Shown piece after piece: positions 1-6,457 of a DNA stretch of 64,000 nt; the first letter of the stretch is position 1, and the number at the start of each line of letters is the position of its first letter. The position numbers and the translations under genes were made by a program. Below the pieces are notes generated by a model. It was given only the letters and a program-made list of their open reading frames with translations, made no database searches and had not been told where the DNA came from. The stretch is taken from assembly GCF_001550135.1 (NCBI RefSeq), contig NZ_LRUE01000015.1, positions 372,001 to 436,000 on the forward strand, read 5' to 3'. The stretch comes from Pseudoalteromonas shioyasakiensis (GTDB lineage: Bacteria; Pseudomonadota; Gammaproteobacteria; Enterobacterales; Alteromonadaceae).

Positions 1-34
1 ACCAAACCTGACAGTAATAGTTAATTAACCTAGC

Positions 35-1045
35 TTAAAGCGTCATTACGATTCGGCCAGTGATGTCGCCTTTTAGCATGTCGTCAAATATATCGTTGAT
101 ATCTTCTAGGCGTTTTTCTTCAATTATGGCCTTAACTTTACCTTTAGCAGCAAAGTCTAAGCATTCTTGTAAGTCTTTACGCGTACCAACGATTGAGCCT
201 ACAACAGACACACCATTTAACACGGTATCGAAAATTGGCAATGGCATATCTTCGGGTGGTAAACCTACAAGTACGCATTTACCGCCACGGCGCACGCTTT
301 TATAAGCTTGCTCAAAACCGGGTTTTGATACAGCTGTACACACAACACCATGTGCCCCGCCCACTTGCTCAAAAATGGTTTCTGAAGGCACTTGCTTCAT
401 AAAATCTATGGTGATGTCTGCGCCAAGCTCTTTGGCTAATGCCAACTTGCTCTCGCCGGTATCAACGGCAATCACATTAAAACCCATTGCTTTTGCGTAC
501 TGCACTGCTAAATGGCCTAGGCCACCAACACCGACAATTGCCACCCAATCACCCGCTTTTGCATCGGTCACTTTAAGCGCTTTATAGGTAGTAACCCCAG
601 CACAAAATAGTGGTGCGGCTTCTGCAAACCCTAATCCTTCAGGAATTTTCACCACGTAATCACCATGGGCTACACAGTACTCGGCGTAACCACCATCGAC
701 TGAATATCCTGTGTTGTGCTGCTCAAGGCATAAAGTTTCTTTACCTTCTAAACAAAACTCACAATGACCACAGGCGCTGTATAACCAAGGAACACCGACA
801 CGGTCGCCTACAGATAAGTGTTTAATGTTTGCGCCTACTTTTTCGATAGTACCCACCCCTTCATGGCCCGGCACTAATGGCATTTTTGGTTTGACTGGCC
901 AATCTCCATGACAAGCATGTAAATCTGTGTGGCACACTCCACATGCGGCAATTTTAACTAGCACATCGTTAATTCCCACCTCTGGGCATGGGATATCTTC
1001 GATAGTTAATTTACCCTTGTACTCTTTATTTACTGCAGCTTTCAT
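35..1045 (-). CDS. adhP: Zinc-dependent alcohol dehydrogenase, AdhP type
   Basis: A 336-residue medium-chain dehydrogenase that should interconvert primary alcohols and aldehydes with NAD(H) in the cytoplasm. Catalytic zinc ligands are visible at Cys38, His61 with Glu62, and Cys148. The structural zinc lobe has Cys92, 95, 98 and 106. The Rossmann glycine motif GVGGLG is at about 172-177. Length and layout match E. coli AdhP, which is also 336 residues. The start is preceded by GGAGGAA on the minus strand. A perfect FNR box lies 65 bases upstream, so expression is probably raised when oxygen is low. It is transcribed away from the GbsR-like regulator gene. Substrate preference is not visible from sequence. 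Confidence 0.93.
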   Translation of the reverse strand: MKAAVNKEYKGKLTIEDIPCPEVGINDVLVKIAACGVCHTDLHACHGDWPVKPKMPLVPGHEGVGTIEKVGANIKHLSVGDRVGVPWLYSACGHCEFCLEGKETLCLEQHNTGYSVDGGYAEYCVAHGDYVVKIPEGLGFAEAAPLFCAGVTTYKALKVTDAKAGDWVAIVGVGGLGHLAVQYAKAMGFNVIAVDTGESKLALAKELGADITIDFMKQVPSETIFEQVGGAHGVVCTAVSKPGFEQAYKSVRRGGKCVLVGLPPEDMPLPIFDTVLNGVSVVGSIVGTRKDLQECLDFAAKGKVKAIIEEKRLEDINDIFDDMLKGDITGRIVMTL

Positions 1046-1081
1046 AACGTTCCTCCATGGTATTATTAGATTTCAGCCTAT

Positions 1082-1123
1082 ACGATAAACTTATTAACTG
1101 TCACTATTATTGATCCACATCAA
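1082..1123 (-). promoter_or_regulatory. FNR-type operator and -10 element of adhP
   Basis: Positions 1110-1123 read TTGAT-CCAC-ATCAA, an exact match to the FNR consensus TTGAT-N4-ATCAA. On the minus strand, TATCGT at 1087-1082 lies where a -10 element would fall if the box were centred at -41.5, the class II activator position. The geometry is seen in sequence; activation under anoxia is inferred from the FNR family. Confidence 0.72.
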
Positions 1124-1295
1124 ATAGCTAATCACTGCGACATTTAATTAAACTTTTATTTAAATTCAATGGTTTAAATTTAAAATATGGCGTATCTACA
1201 CTTTAGTAGTAGCAGATTGCATAGTGGCTATTTCTTTTAGTTATACCCCGAGCGTGCTAGCATTTAATTTCTGAAATTTTTGAATACTAAAAATT

Positions 1296-1853
1296 ATGAG
1301 CCTATCTGAAAAAAACTTAGCTTTTGTTATGCACTGCGGTGAAATGGGTAGCCGTTGGGGCTTTAACCGCACCATTGGTCAAATGTGTGGATTATTAACC
1401 ATTACTAAAGAGCCAATGACCGCCAATGAAATTGCCGATACCTTAAGTATCTCGCGCGGAAACGTAAGTATGGGTATTAAAGAGCTACAGTCTTGGCGCT
1501 TAATTAAAGTGCATCATATTCCCGGTGACCGTAAAGAATACTACGGCCCTGCTGGCAGCATTTGGGATATGGCCAACCGCGTATTCGAAGAGCGTAAAAA
1601 ACGCGAGATAGACCCAACCCTTAGCCTGCTTCGCGATAACATTTTAGAAGAAGCCCACACTGATGATGAGCGCTTTGCTCAGCAGCAAATGCAAGAAATT
1701 CACGACCTACTCGAAACTGTAACCAAGTGGTCAGCAGAGCTACAACGCTTAAGCCCTGAGCAGCTTCAAAGCCTAATGAAACTAGGTTCTGGCATTGGTA
1801 AAGTGCTTGATTTTAAAGACAAGATTTTGAAAAAGCCGGGGAAAGGGGAATAA
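1296..1853 (+). CDS. GbsR/MarR-family transcriptional regulator
   Basis: A 185-residue winged-helix DNA-binding protein. The segment from about 28 to 85 (LLTITKEPMTANEIADTLSI and the following recognition helix SRGNVSMGIKEL) is a MarR/GbsR helix-turn-helix, followed by the wing (HHIPGDRKEYYGP). The C-terminal half is helical and charged and probably dimerises. GbsR proteins regulate choline and betaine genes in Bacillus, but no such genes are nearby, so the ligand is unknown. It is divergent from adhP and may share its 250-base intergenic region. No clear Shine-Dalgarno is seen before the ATG. Confidence 0.82.
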   Translation: MSLSEKNLAFVMHCGEMGSRWGFNRTIGQMCGLLTITKEPMTANEIADTLSISRGNVSMGIKELQSWRLIKVHHIPGDRKEYYGPAGSIWDMANRVFEERKKREIDPTLSLLRDNILEEAHTDDERFAQQQMQEIHDLLETVTKWSAELQRLSPEQLQSLMKLGSGIGKVLDFKDKILKKPGKGE

Positions 1854-1858
1854 GTTAG

Positions 1859-1922
1859 CGAGTTACAAGGGGAAAGTTTCGAGTTACAAGAGTAAAGTTT
1901 GCAAGTTACAAGAGTAAAGTTT
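1859..1922. repeat. Three tandem 21-bp units after the GbsR-like gene
   Basis: Three near-copies of a 21-base unit (GAGTTACAAGRGKAAAGTTT with one preceding base) begin at 1859, 1880 and 1902. They run directly into the hairpin element at 1918-2071. A shuffled, partial version recurs at 2574-2618. No spacers are present, so this is not a CRISPR array. Confidence 0.7.
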
Positions 1923-2071
1923 GTAGGAGGCGTTTTAACGCCGAACATGAAGCAGCGATTTTATATCGCGTCCCAGAGCCTAAATCCTAGAGCCTAATGT
2001 TTTCTATCTTAGGCGTGAAACTTGTTTCGCGCGCTCTCTTGTAGGTCGTGCTTTAGCGCGTTTTGAACGCG
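1918..2071. repeat. Cluster of five small hairpins, interspersed repeat
   Basis: Five short inverted repeats follow one another: GGCGTT/AACGCC at 1929-1942, GCGAT/ATCGC at 1955-1969, GCGTGAAAC/GTTTCGCGC at 2013-2032 (one G-T pair), CGTGC/GCGCG at 2047-2060 (one G-T pair) and CGCGTT/AACGCG at 2057-2071. The 28 bases 1918-1945 recur at 2591-2618 with one mismatch. This looks like a REP/BIME-type intergenic repeat. The 297-base gap between the flanking genes contains only this, the tandem units and probably the promoter of the next gene. Confidence 0.7.
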
Positions 2072-2150
2072 GCAATCATAACTACACTTGCCTTTGCTAT
2101 ACTAATAATTAAGTGTTTATTTACGTTCTGACTTAAAAGGATATTAATCT

Positions 2151-2564
2151 ATGTATAAACAGACAGAAATAAATTACTCGTTAATTGTTATTTTATTAGT
2201 GATTAGTGTCTTTATAATTTTATCGCCTGAACTGGCTGACCTCAAAATAATTATATTATCGATAAACCTGCTTGTTACTTTGTTGTTCTTTTCACTAACA
2301 ATAGTCATCAATGAGCAAACGCTTCGTTGGTATTTTGGGTTTGGGATTATTAGCAAAGATGTTGAATTATCTCAGATTGCAGAGACCTCAGCTTACAAAA
2401 CAAAGTGGTATCAAGGAATTGGCATTCGTATGCTAAATGATGGCTGGTTATACAATGCGTCAGTTGGACAAGCCGTTAAAATAACTTTAACTGACGGAAA
2501 AAACATATACCTTGGCTGTAAAGACGTTGATGCACTGCAACAAGCACTCAAGGTAAAGGTTTAA
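2151..2564 (+). CDS. Small membrane protein, unknown function
   Basis: A 137-residue protein with two predicted hydrophobic helices (about 9-27 and 31-54) and a soluble C-terminal part. That part ends in a pattern resembling bacterial PH-like domains of membrane proteins: WYQGIGIR, GWLYNAS, then a glycine turn and LGCKDVDALQQAL. The start has AAAAGGAT upstream. The gene is AT-rich and is bracketed by two copies of the same intergenic repeat in direct orientation. I do not recognise a function. It is real by start context and uninterrupted length. Confidence 0.65.
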   Translation: MYKQTEINYSLIVILLVISVFIILSPELADLKIIILSINLLVTLLFFSLTIVINEQTLRWYFGFGIISKDVELSQIAETSAYKTKWYQGIGIRMLNDGWLYNASVGQAVKITLTDGKNIYLGCKDVDALQQALKVKV

Positions 2565-2573
2565 AAATTGTAT

Positions 2574-2618
2574 CGAGGGGAAAGTTTGCGAGTTTGTAGG
2601 AGGCGTTTCAACGCCGAA
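2574..2618. repeat. Second partial copy of the interspersed repeat
   Basis: Carries GGGGAAAGTTT, part of the 21-base unit, and then 28 bases (2591-2618) matching 1918-1945 with a single T/C difference inside the GGCGTT/AACGCC hairpin. It lies in the same orientation as the first copy, so the gene at 2151-2564 sits between direct repeats. Confidence 0.7.
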
Positions 2619-2619
2619 T

Positions 2620-2676
2620 AAGTTAGCAAGTTGCTCGGGTAAAACTTGTAGCTTTACCCTTGGACCTTGCTAACTT
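2620..2676. terminator. Long two-part hairpin between convergent genes
   Basis: The outer stem AAGTTAGCAAG (2620-2630) pairs perfectly with CTTGCTAACTT (2666-2676). The inner stem GGGTAAA (2637-2643) pairs with TTTACCC (2653-2659). It lies between the convergent genes ending at 2564 and 2688 and may end transcription from both sides. Confidence 0.6.
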
Positions 2677-2687
2677 TTATTAATCAA

Positions 2688-3719
2688 TTACTTAATCGCT
2701 GGGTAACCGATGCGATCTGATAAGTAACCAACACTGGTTGCAAAGTAATACGAGCGATTCCAGTGCATAAGTGCTTTGTAGTTATCGTAGGCTAGATACA
2801 TACGGCCGTTTACGTCATCTGGCATTACCATTGCGGCAGTAACATCAACGTTTGGTAAGTCGCTACCATCCATTTTACGAACACCGATTGCTTGCCAATC
2901 AGCAAGGCTGCGCTCTGAATCTTTCCAATACTCTAACCATTGGCTGCGTGTTCTAGTGCCACGCTTAAGAATATTTGAGTTATCAAAGCCTTCTGGTAGT
3001 TTAACTTGGCGACCCCAGGTTAAATCATCGTTCCACCCTGCTTGCTTTAAGTAATTGGCGATTGAAGCGAATGCGTCTTCTTCTGTGGTCCAAATATCTT
3101 TGCGGCCATCACCATTGTAATCAACAGCGTAAGCGTTAAATGAGGTTGGCATAAACTGCGTTTGCCCCATTGCACCAGCCCATGAGCCTTTGAACTTATC
3201 AAGGGTAATGTGGCCCTCTTTTAAGATATCAAGCGCTGCCCAAAGTTGGTTTTTATACATGGTTTCGCGGCGACCATCAAAAGCAAGTGTAACTAATGAT
3301 GCAATTACACTGTGACCACCTTGGATTTTACCGAAGTTACTTTCAAGGCCCCAAAGTGCAACAATAAAGCGTGCTTGAACGCCGTATTCTTTAGCTACTT
3401 TTTCAAGAACCTCTTGGTTTTCTTTGTATAGCTTACGCGCGCGGTCAATTTTCCATTGCGGCACACGTTTTGGTAAATAAGTTTCGAGGGTTTCTTTTAC
3501 TTCTGGCTGATTTTTATCAGCTGAGATCACTTTCTTTTTGAATTTAGCTGTTGCAAGTGCTTGATCAACTAAGGCTTCATCATAGCCTTTTTCAAGTGCT
3601 TCTTTTTTTAATGCTGCAACATAAACGTCAAAATCAGCTTGTGTTTTTTGTTCTGCCAATACTGAAGTACTTAGTGAAGCACTGAGTAAAATGACGGCAA
3701 GTTTTTTAATCACTCTCAA
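2688..3719 (-). CDS. Lytic murein transglycosylase, MltB-type
   Basis: A 343-residue periplasmic enzyme that should cleave the MurNAc-GlcNAc bond of peptidoglycan to give 1,6-anhydro ends. A signal peptide covers about 1-22 (ending SVLA). The catalytic glutamate is probably Glu126 in ALWGLESNFG. The family hallmark GAMGQTQFMPTSF is followed by YAVDYNGDGRKDIW, the EF-hand-like loop of MltB relatives. No lipobox and no C-terminal peptidoglycan-binding domain are seen, so it looks soluble. Its start overlaps the 3' end of ycgL by 14 bases, so the two are probably co-transcribed. Confidence 0.92.
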   Translation of the reverse strand: MRVIKKLAVILLSASLSTSVLAEQKTQADFDVYVAALKKEALEKGYDEALVDQALATAKFKKKVISADKNQPEVKETLETYLPKRVPQWKIDRARKLYKENQEVLEKVAKEYGVQARFIVALWGLESNFGKIQGGHSVIASLVTLAFDGRRETMYKNQLWAALDILKEGHITLDKFKGSWAGAMGQTQFMPTSFNAYAVDYNGDGRKDIWTTEEDAFASIANYLKQAGWNDDLTWGRQVKLPEGFDNSNILKRGTRTRSQWLEYWKDSERSLADWQAIGVRKMDGSDLPNVDVTAAMVMPDDVNGRMYLAYDNYKALMHWNRSYYFATSVGYLSDRIGYPAIK

Positions 3720-3987
3720 CTCCCTTGTCTTTTTTAAATTGGGTTAACAGATTTTCTTCCGGCGGAGGTAATTGCAAGTAGAACCCTTGGTCAATTAACG
3801 CTTGCTTAACCGCGTCTAAGTCTGCCACACCTAACTTTTCACGGCTTGCTAGATTAATCATCATCACGTACTTAGGTTGACCAAACGTTTCTAGTAATGG
3901 TTCAGGTACGCGTGAGAAATCATCTCTTTTTTCTACAAAAAGGTATGTATCCGCTTTTTTAATACTTTTATACACCGCAGTTAGCAT
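3706..3987 (-). CDS. ycgL: YcgL domain protein
   Basis: A 93-residue protein of the YcgL family, recognised by the N-terminal pattern AVYKSIKKADTYLFVEKRDDFSRVPEPLL and the motif FYLQLPPPEENLL near the C-terminus. The family is small, cytoplasmic and of unknown function. It is transcribed divergently from minC, as ycgL also neighbours minC in E. coli, and overlaps the start of the lytic transglycosylase gene. Reported links of the family to RNA turnover cannot be tested here. Confidence 0.9.
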   Translation of the reverse strand: MLTAVYKSIKKADTYLFVEKRDDFSRVPEPLLETFGQPKYVMMINLASREKLGVADLDAVKQALIDQGFYLQLPPPEENLLTQFKKDKGVESD

Positions 3988-4143
3988 TATGGCCCTATAA
4001 TATCTTGCTTAACGAAGGCGCACACTATAACATGAGTGATATAATAAGTTAGAAAAAATAGATTAGATTTTTACTGTATATGCCTTGTTCAGCCTGTGTT
4101 TATACTTAAATAATGCTAATCCAGACAATTCAATTGAGCGTGT

Positions 4144-4848
4144 ATGTCGGAACAAATTTTTGAATTAAAAGGGAACCTTTTTACGTTATCTGTTTTACAT
4201 TTATTTTCAGCAGATACAGCCCTTTTAAGTAAGCAGTTAGATGAGAAAATCGCCCAAGCACCTAAGTTCTTTGCCGGTGCGCCTATCGTAATCAACTTAA
4301 GCGACGTACAAGATGAAGCGCTTGATTTCTCTTTCTTAAAATCAATGTTAAGCGGCCTTTCGTTAAACCCTGTTGGGGTTTGTAATGGCTCTCAAGAGCA
4401 AAACGAAAGCGCAAAAGCTGCGGGCCTGTCGGTGTTAAATTATTCACAAGACGTTAAGGGTGCAACCGCTAAACAACAAACAAATACATCTATCGTTGAA
4501 AAAACCGTTCACCTGCCTGCGCAAGTTATTCATGGCACTGTACGTTCGGGCCAGCAAGTGTATGCAAAAGACCGCGACCTAATCGTAATTGGTGCTGTAA
4601 GTCATGGCGCCGAAGTGATTAGCGATGGCAACGTGCACATTTATGGCACCCTTCGCGGCCGTGCAATTGCAGGGGCTAAAGGTTACAACGAAGCAAATAT
4701 ATTTTGCCAAAAATTAGAAGCAGAACTTGTTTCGATTAATGGTAGTTATTGGATCAGCGACTCTCTACAAGGTGAACACTGGGGCAGCGCAGTACAAATC
4801 CAACAAAAAAATGATTCATTAGAAATTTCAGCTTTGGTTAAAGGATAA
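4144..4848 (+). CDS. minC: Septum site-determining protein MinC
   Basis: A 234-residue inhibitor of FtsZ ring assembly, brought to the membrane by MinD so that division is blocked at the poles. The N-terminal FtsZ-binding domain covers about 1-110. The C-terminal beta-helix domain (from about 130) carries VRSGQQVYAKDRDLIVIG and the glycine-rich strands GAEVISDGNVHIYGTLRGRA typical of MinC. It is the first gene of minCDE, five bases before minD. The size matches E. coli MinC (231). The 156 bases shared with divergent ycgL should hold both promoters. Confidence 0.97.
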   Translation: MSEQIFELKGNLFTLSVLHLFSADTALLSKQLDEKIAQAPKFFAGAPIVINLSDVQDEALDFSFLKSMLSGLSLNPVGVCNGSQEQNESAKAAGLSVLNYSQDVKGATAKQQTNTSIVEKTVHLPAQVIHGTVRSGQQVYAKDRDLIVIGAVSHGAEVISDGNVHIYGTLRGRAIAGAKGYNEANIFCQKLEAELVSINGSYWISDSLQGEHWGSAVQIQQKNDSLEISALVKG

Positions 4849-4853
4849 ATCTC

Positions 4854-5663
4854 ATGGCAAAAGTGATTGTCGTTACTTCTGGTAAAGGTGGTGTTGGTAA
4901 AACCACATCGAGTGCTGCGATTGGCACAGGTTTAGCGCTTAAGGGCTTTAAAACCGTTATTATCGACTTTGATATTGGTCTACGTAATCTTGACCTTATC
5001 ATGGGTTGTGAACGCCGTGTTGTTTATGATTTCGTAAACGTAATCAATGGCGAAGCTAACCTAAATCAAGCACTTATTAAAGATAAGCGCGTTGATAAGC
5101 TGCATATTTTACCTGCCTCACAAACCCGTGATAAAGACGCCCTAACCCGTGACGGTGTTGAGCGCGTATTAAACGAGCTGAAAAAAGATTTTGATTACAT
5201 TGTGTGTGATTCTCCAGCGGGTATCGAAGCTGGTGCAATGATGGCAATGTACTTCGCTGATGAAGCGATTGTAACAACGAACCCAGAAGTATCATCAGTA
5301 CGTGACTCTGACCGTATTCTTGGCATTTTACACAGCAAATCAAAACGTGCTGAAGAAGGCCTAGAAAGCGTAAAAGAACATCTACTATTAACTCGCTATA
5401 ATCCTGAGCGTGTTGAAAAAGGCGAAATGCTTTCGGTAGAAGACGTACAAGAAATCTTAGCGATTAAACTACTGGGCGTTATTCCTGAATCACAAGCTGT
5501 ACTTAGTGCATCGAACTCTGGTCAACCGGTTATCCTTGATGGTGAATCGGATGCAGGCCAAGCATACACAGATGCAATCAATCGTTTATTAGGCGAAACT
5601 GTTGATTTTCGTTTCTTAGACGTAGAGAAAAAAGGCTTATTTAAACGGATTTTTGGAGGTTAA
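4854..5663 (+). CDS. minD: Septum site-determining ATPase MinD
   Basis: A 269-residue membrane-associated ATPase that positions MinC and oscillates with MinE. The deviant Walker A motif GKGGVGKTT is at 10-18. The segment [14 protein letters not shown] follows, and [12 protein letters not shown] is the switch region. The C-terminal amphipathic membrane-targeting helix ([16 protein letters not shown]) is intact. It is the middle gene of minCDE. Its 3' end supplies the GGAGGT ribosome-binding site of minE. Confidence 0.98.
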   Translation: MAKVIVVTSGKGGVGKTTSSAAIGTGLALKGFKTVIIDFDIGLRNLDLIMGCERRVVYDFVNVINGEANLNQALIKDKRVDKLHILPASQTRDKDALTRDGVERVLNELKKDFDYIVCDSPAGIEAGAMMAMYFADEAIVTTNPEVSSVRDSDRILGILHSKSKRAEEGLESVKEHLLLTRYNPERVEKGEMLSVEDVQEILAIKLLGVIPESQAVLSASNSGQPVILDGESDAGQAYTDAINRLLGETVDFRFLDVEKKGLFKRIFGG

Positions 5664-5664
5664 T

Positions 5665-5928
5665 GTGTCTTTACTTGACTACTTCCGCTCAGAAAAGAAA
5701 AGCAGTGCGTCATTAGCAAAAGAGCGATTGCAGATCATTGTCGCGCACGAACGTTCACAGCGTGGTACACCAGATTACCTACCACAGCTAAAACAAGACA
5801 TCCTTGATGTTATTCGTAAATACGTGAATGTAAACACTGATGCTGTTCAGGTGCAGTTTGACCAAAACGAAGATGACTTAGCCGTACTTGAGCTAAACGT
5901 CACCTTACCTGACGAAGAAAAGAAATAG
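5665..5928 (+). CDS. minE: Cell division topological specificity factor MinE
   Basis: An 87-residue MinE that stimulates the MinD ATPase and drives the pole-to-pole oscillation. I place the start at the GTG at 5665, giving [20 protein letters not shown], because GGAGGT at 5655-5660 precedes it and MinE proteins begin with this amphipathic helix. A longer reading from TTG at 5653 would add four residues and overlap minD. The MinD-binding helix [10 protein letters not shown] and the C-terminal topological domain are complete. It is followed by a strong terminator. Confidence 0.96.
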   Translation: MSLLDYFRSEKKSSASLAKERLQIIVAHERSQRGTPDYLPQLKQDILDVIRKYVNVNTDAVQVQFDQNEDDLAVLELNVTLPDEEKK

Positions 5929-5936
5929 TCAAAATT

Positions 5937-5969
5937 GGGCGCTTAGTTTTTATAACAGCGCCCTTTTTT
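5937..5969 (+). terminator. Rho-independent terminator of minCDE
   Basis: GGGCGCT (5937-5943) pairs with AGCGCCC (5957-5963), followed by six T. It lies nine bases after the minE stop. Its T tract overlaps the 3' end of the convergent GNAT gene. Confidence 0.88.
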
Positions 5970-6384
5970 ATTTCTGCCACTGCATATGAAACTCATAGTC
6001 GTCTTCGCCTAGAGTTTTAAACCCTGCCCGCTGATATAGCCCATAAGCTGGATTCGCTTTTAGCACCGTTAAATTGATCTCTGCTGTTTGCGCTTTGAGT
6101 GCATCTAACACCTTAGTGCCTAACCCTTTGCCCTGCTCTTTAGGTGCAATTTGTAGCTGTAATAAACTGATTGCTTGGTCACTCACGATGAATTTGGCTG
6201 CGCCTACACATTGCCCATCATTTAACACTAAATGACTGTATTCAAAGTGCTCTGCTACTCTTGCTTTATGCTGCTCAAGTGATAAAAATAACCCCTGATT
6301 TTCTAAGTGCTCAACCATGGTATTTAATCTTAAGTCGAGTAAATAGGCTTTGTCTTGCTCCGTTGTTTTTACAAATTCAATCAT
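5968..6384 (-). CDS. GNAT-family N-acetyltransferase
   Basis: A 138-residue acetyl-CoA-dependent acetyltransferase. The acetyl-CoA-binding motif A is LQIAPKEQGKGLGTKVLDAL at about 78-97, with the Q/R-x-x-G-x-G/A loop read as QGKGLG. The motif B region ANPAYGLYQRAGFKTLGED is also typical. The substrate cannot be predicted. It is convergent with minE and lies downstream of the TonB receptor gene, separated from it by a terminator, so it is probably a stand-alone gene. Confidence 0.85.
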   Translation of the reverse strand: MIEFVKTTEQDKAYLLDLRLNTMVEHLENQGLFLSLEQHKARVAEHFEYSHLVLNDGQCVGAAKFIVSDQAISLLQLQIAPKEQGKGLGTKVLDALKAQTAEINLTVLKANPAYGLYQRAGFKTLGEDDYEFHMQWQK

Positions 6385-6400
6385 TATTGTCTTAAAAAAG

Positions 6401-6430
6401 AAAAAGGTACTTTAATAAAAGTACCTTTTT
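6401..6430 (-). terminator. Terminator of the TonB-dependent receptor gene
   Basis: AAAAAGGTACTTT (6401-6413) pairs perfectly with AAAGTACCTTTTT (6418-6430) around a four-base loop. With A and T runs at both ends it can work in either direction. It lies 28 bases past the receptor stop codon. Confidence 0.8.
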
Positions 6431-6457
6431 AGGTTGCAACAAACAACATCTCTTGGG

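Noticed and set aside
1158..1179. ATTTAAA-N8-TTTAAAT as operator of the GbsR-like gene
   Set aside because: The repeat is pure A/T in AT-rich DNA and is too likely to occur by chance to be listed.
1859..1922. CRISPR-like array
   Set aside because: Only three units, adjacent and without spacers, and no cas genes. It is a short tandem repeat.
4074..4092. LexA/SOS box upstream of minC
   Set aside because: CTGT is present, but the second half is not ACAG at the right distance.
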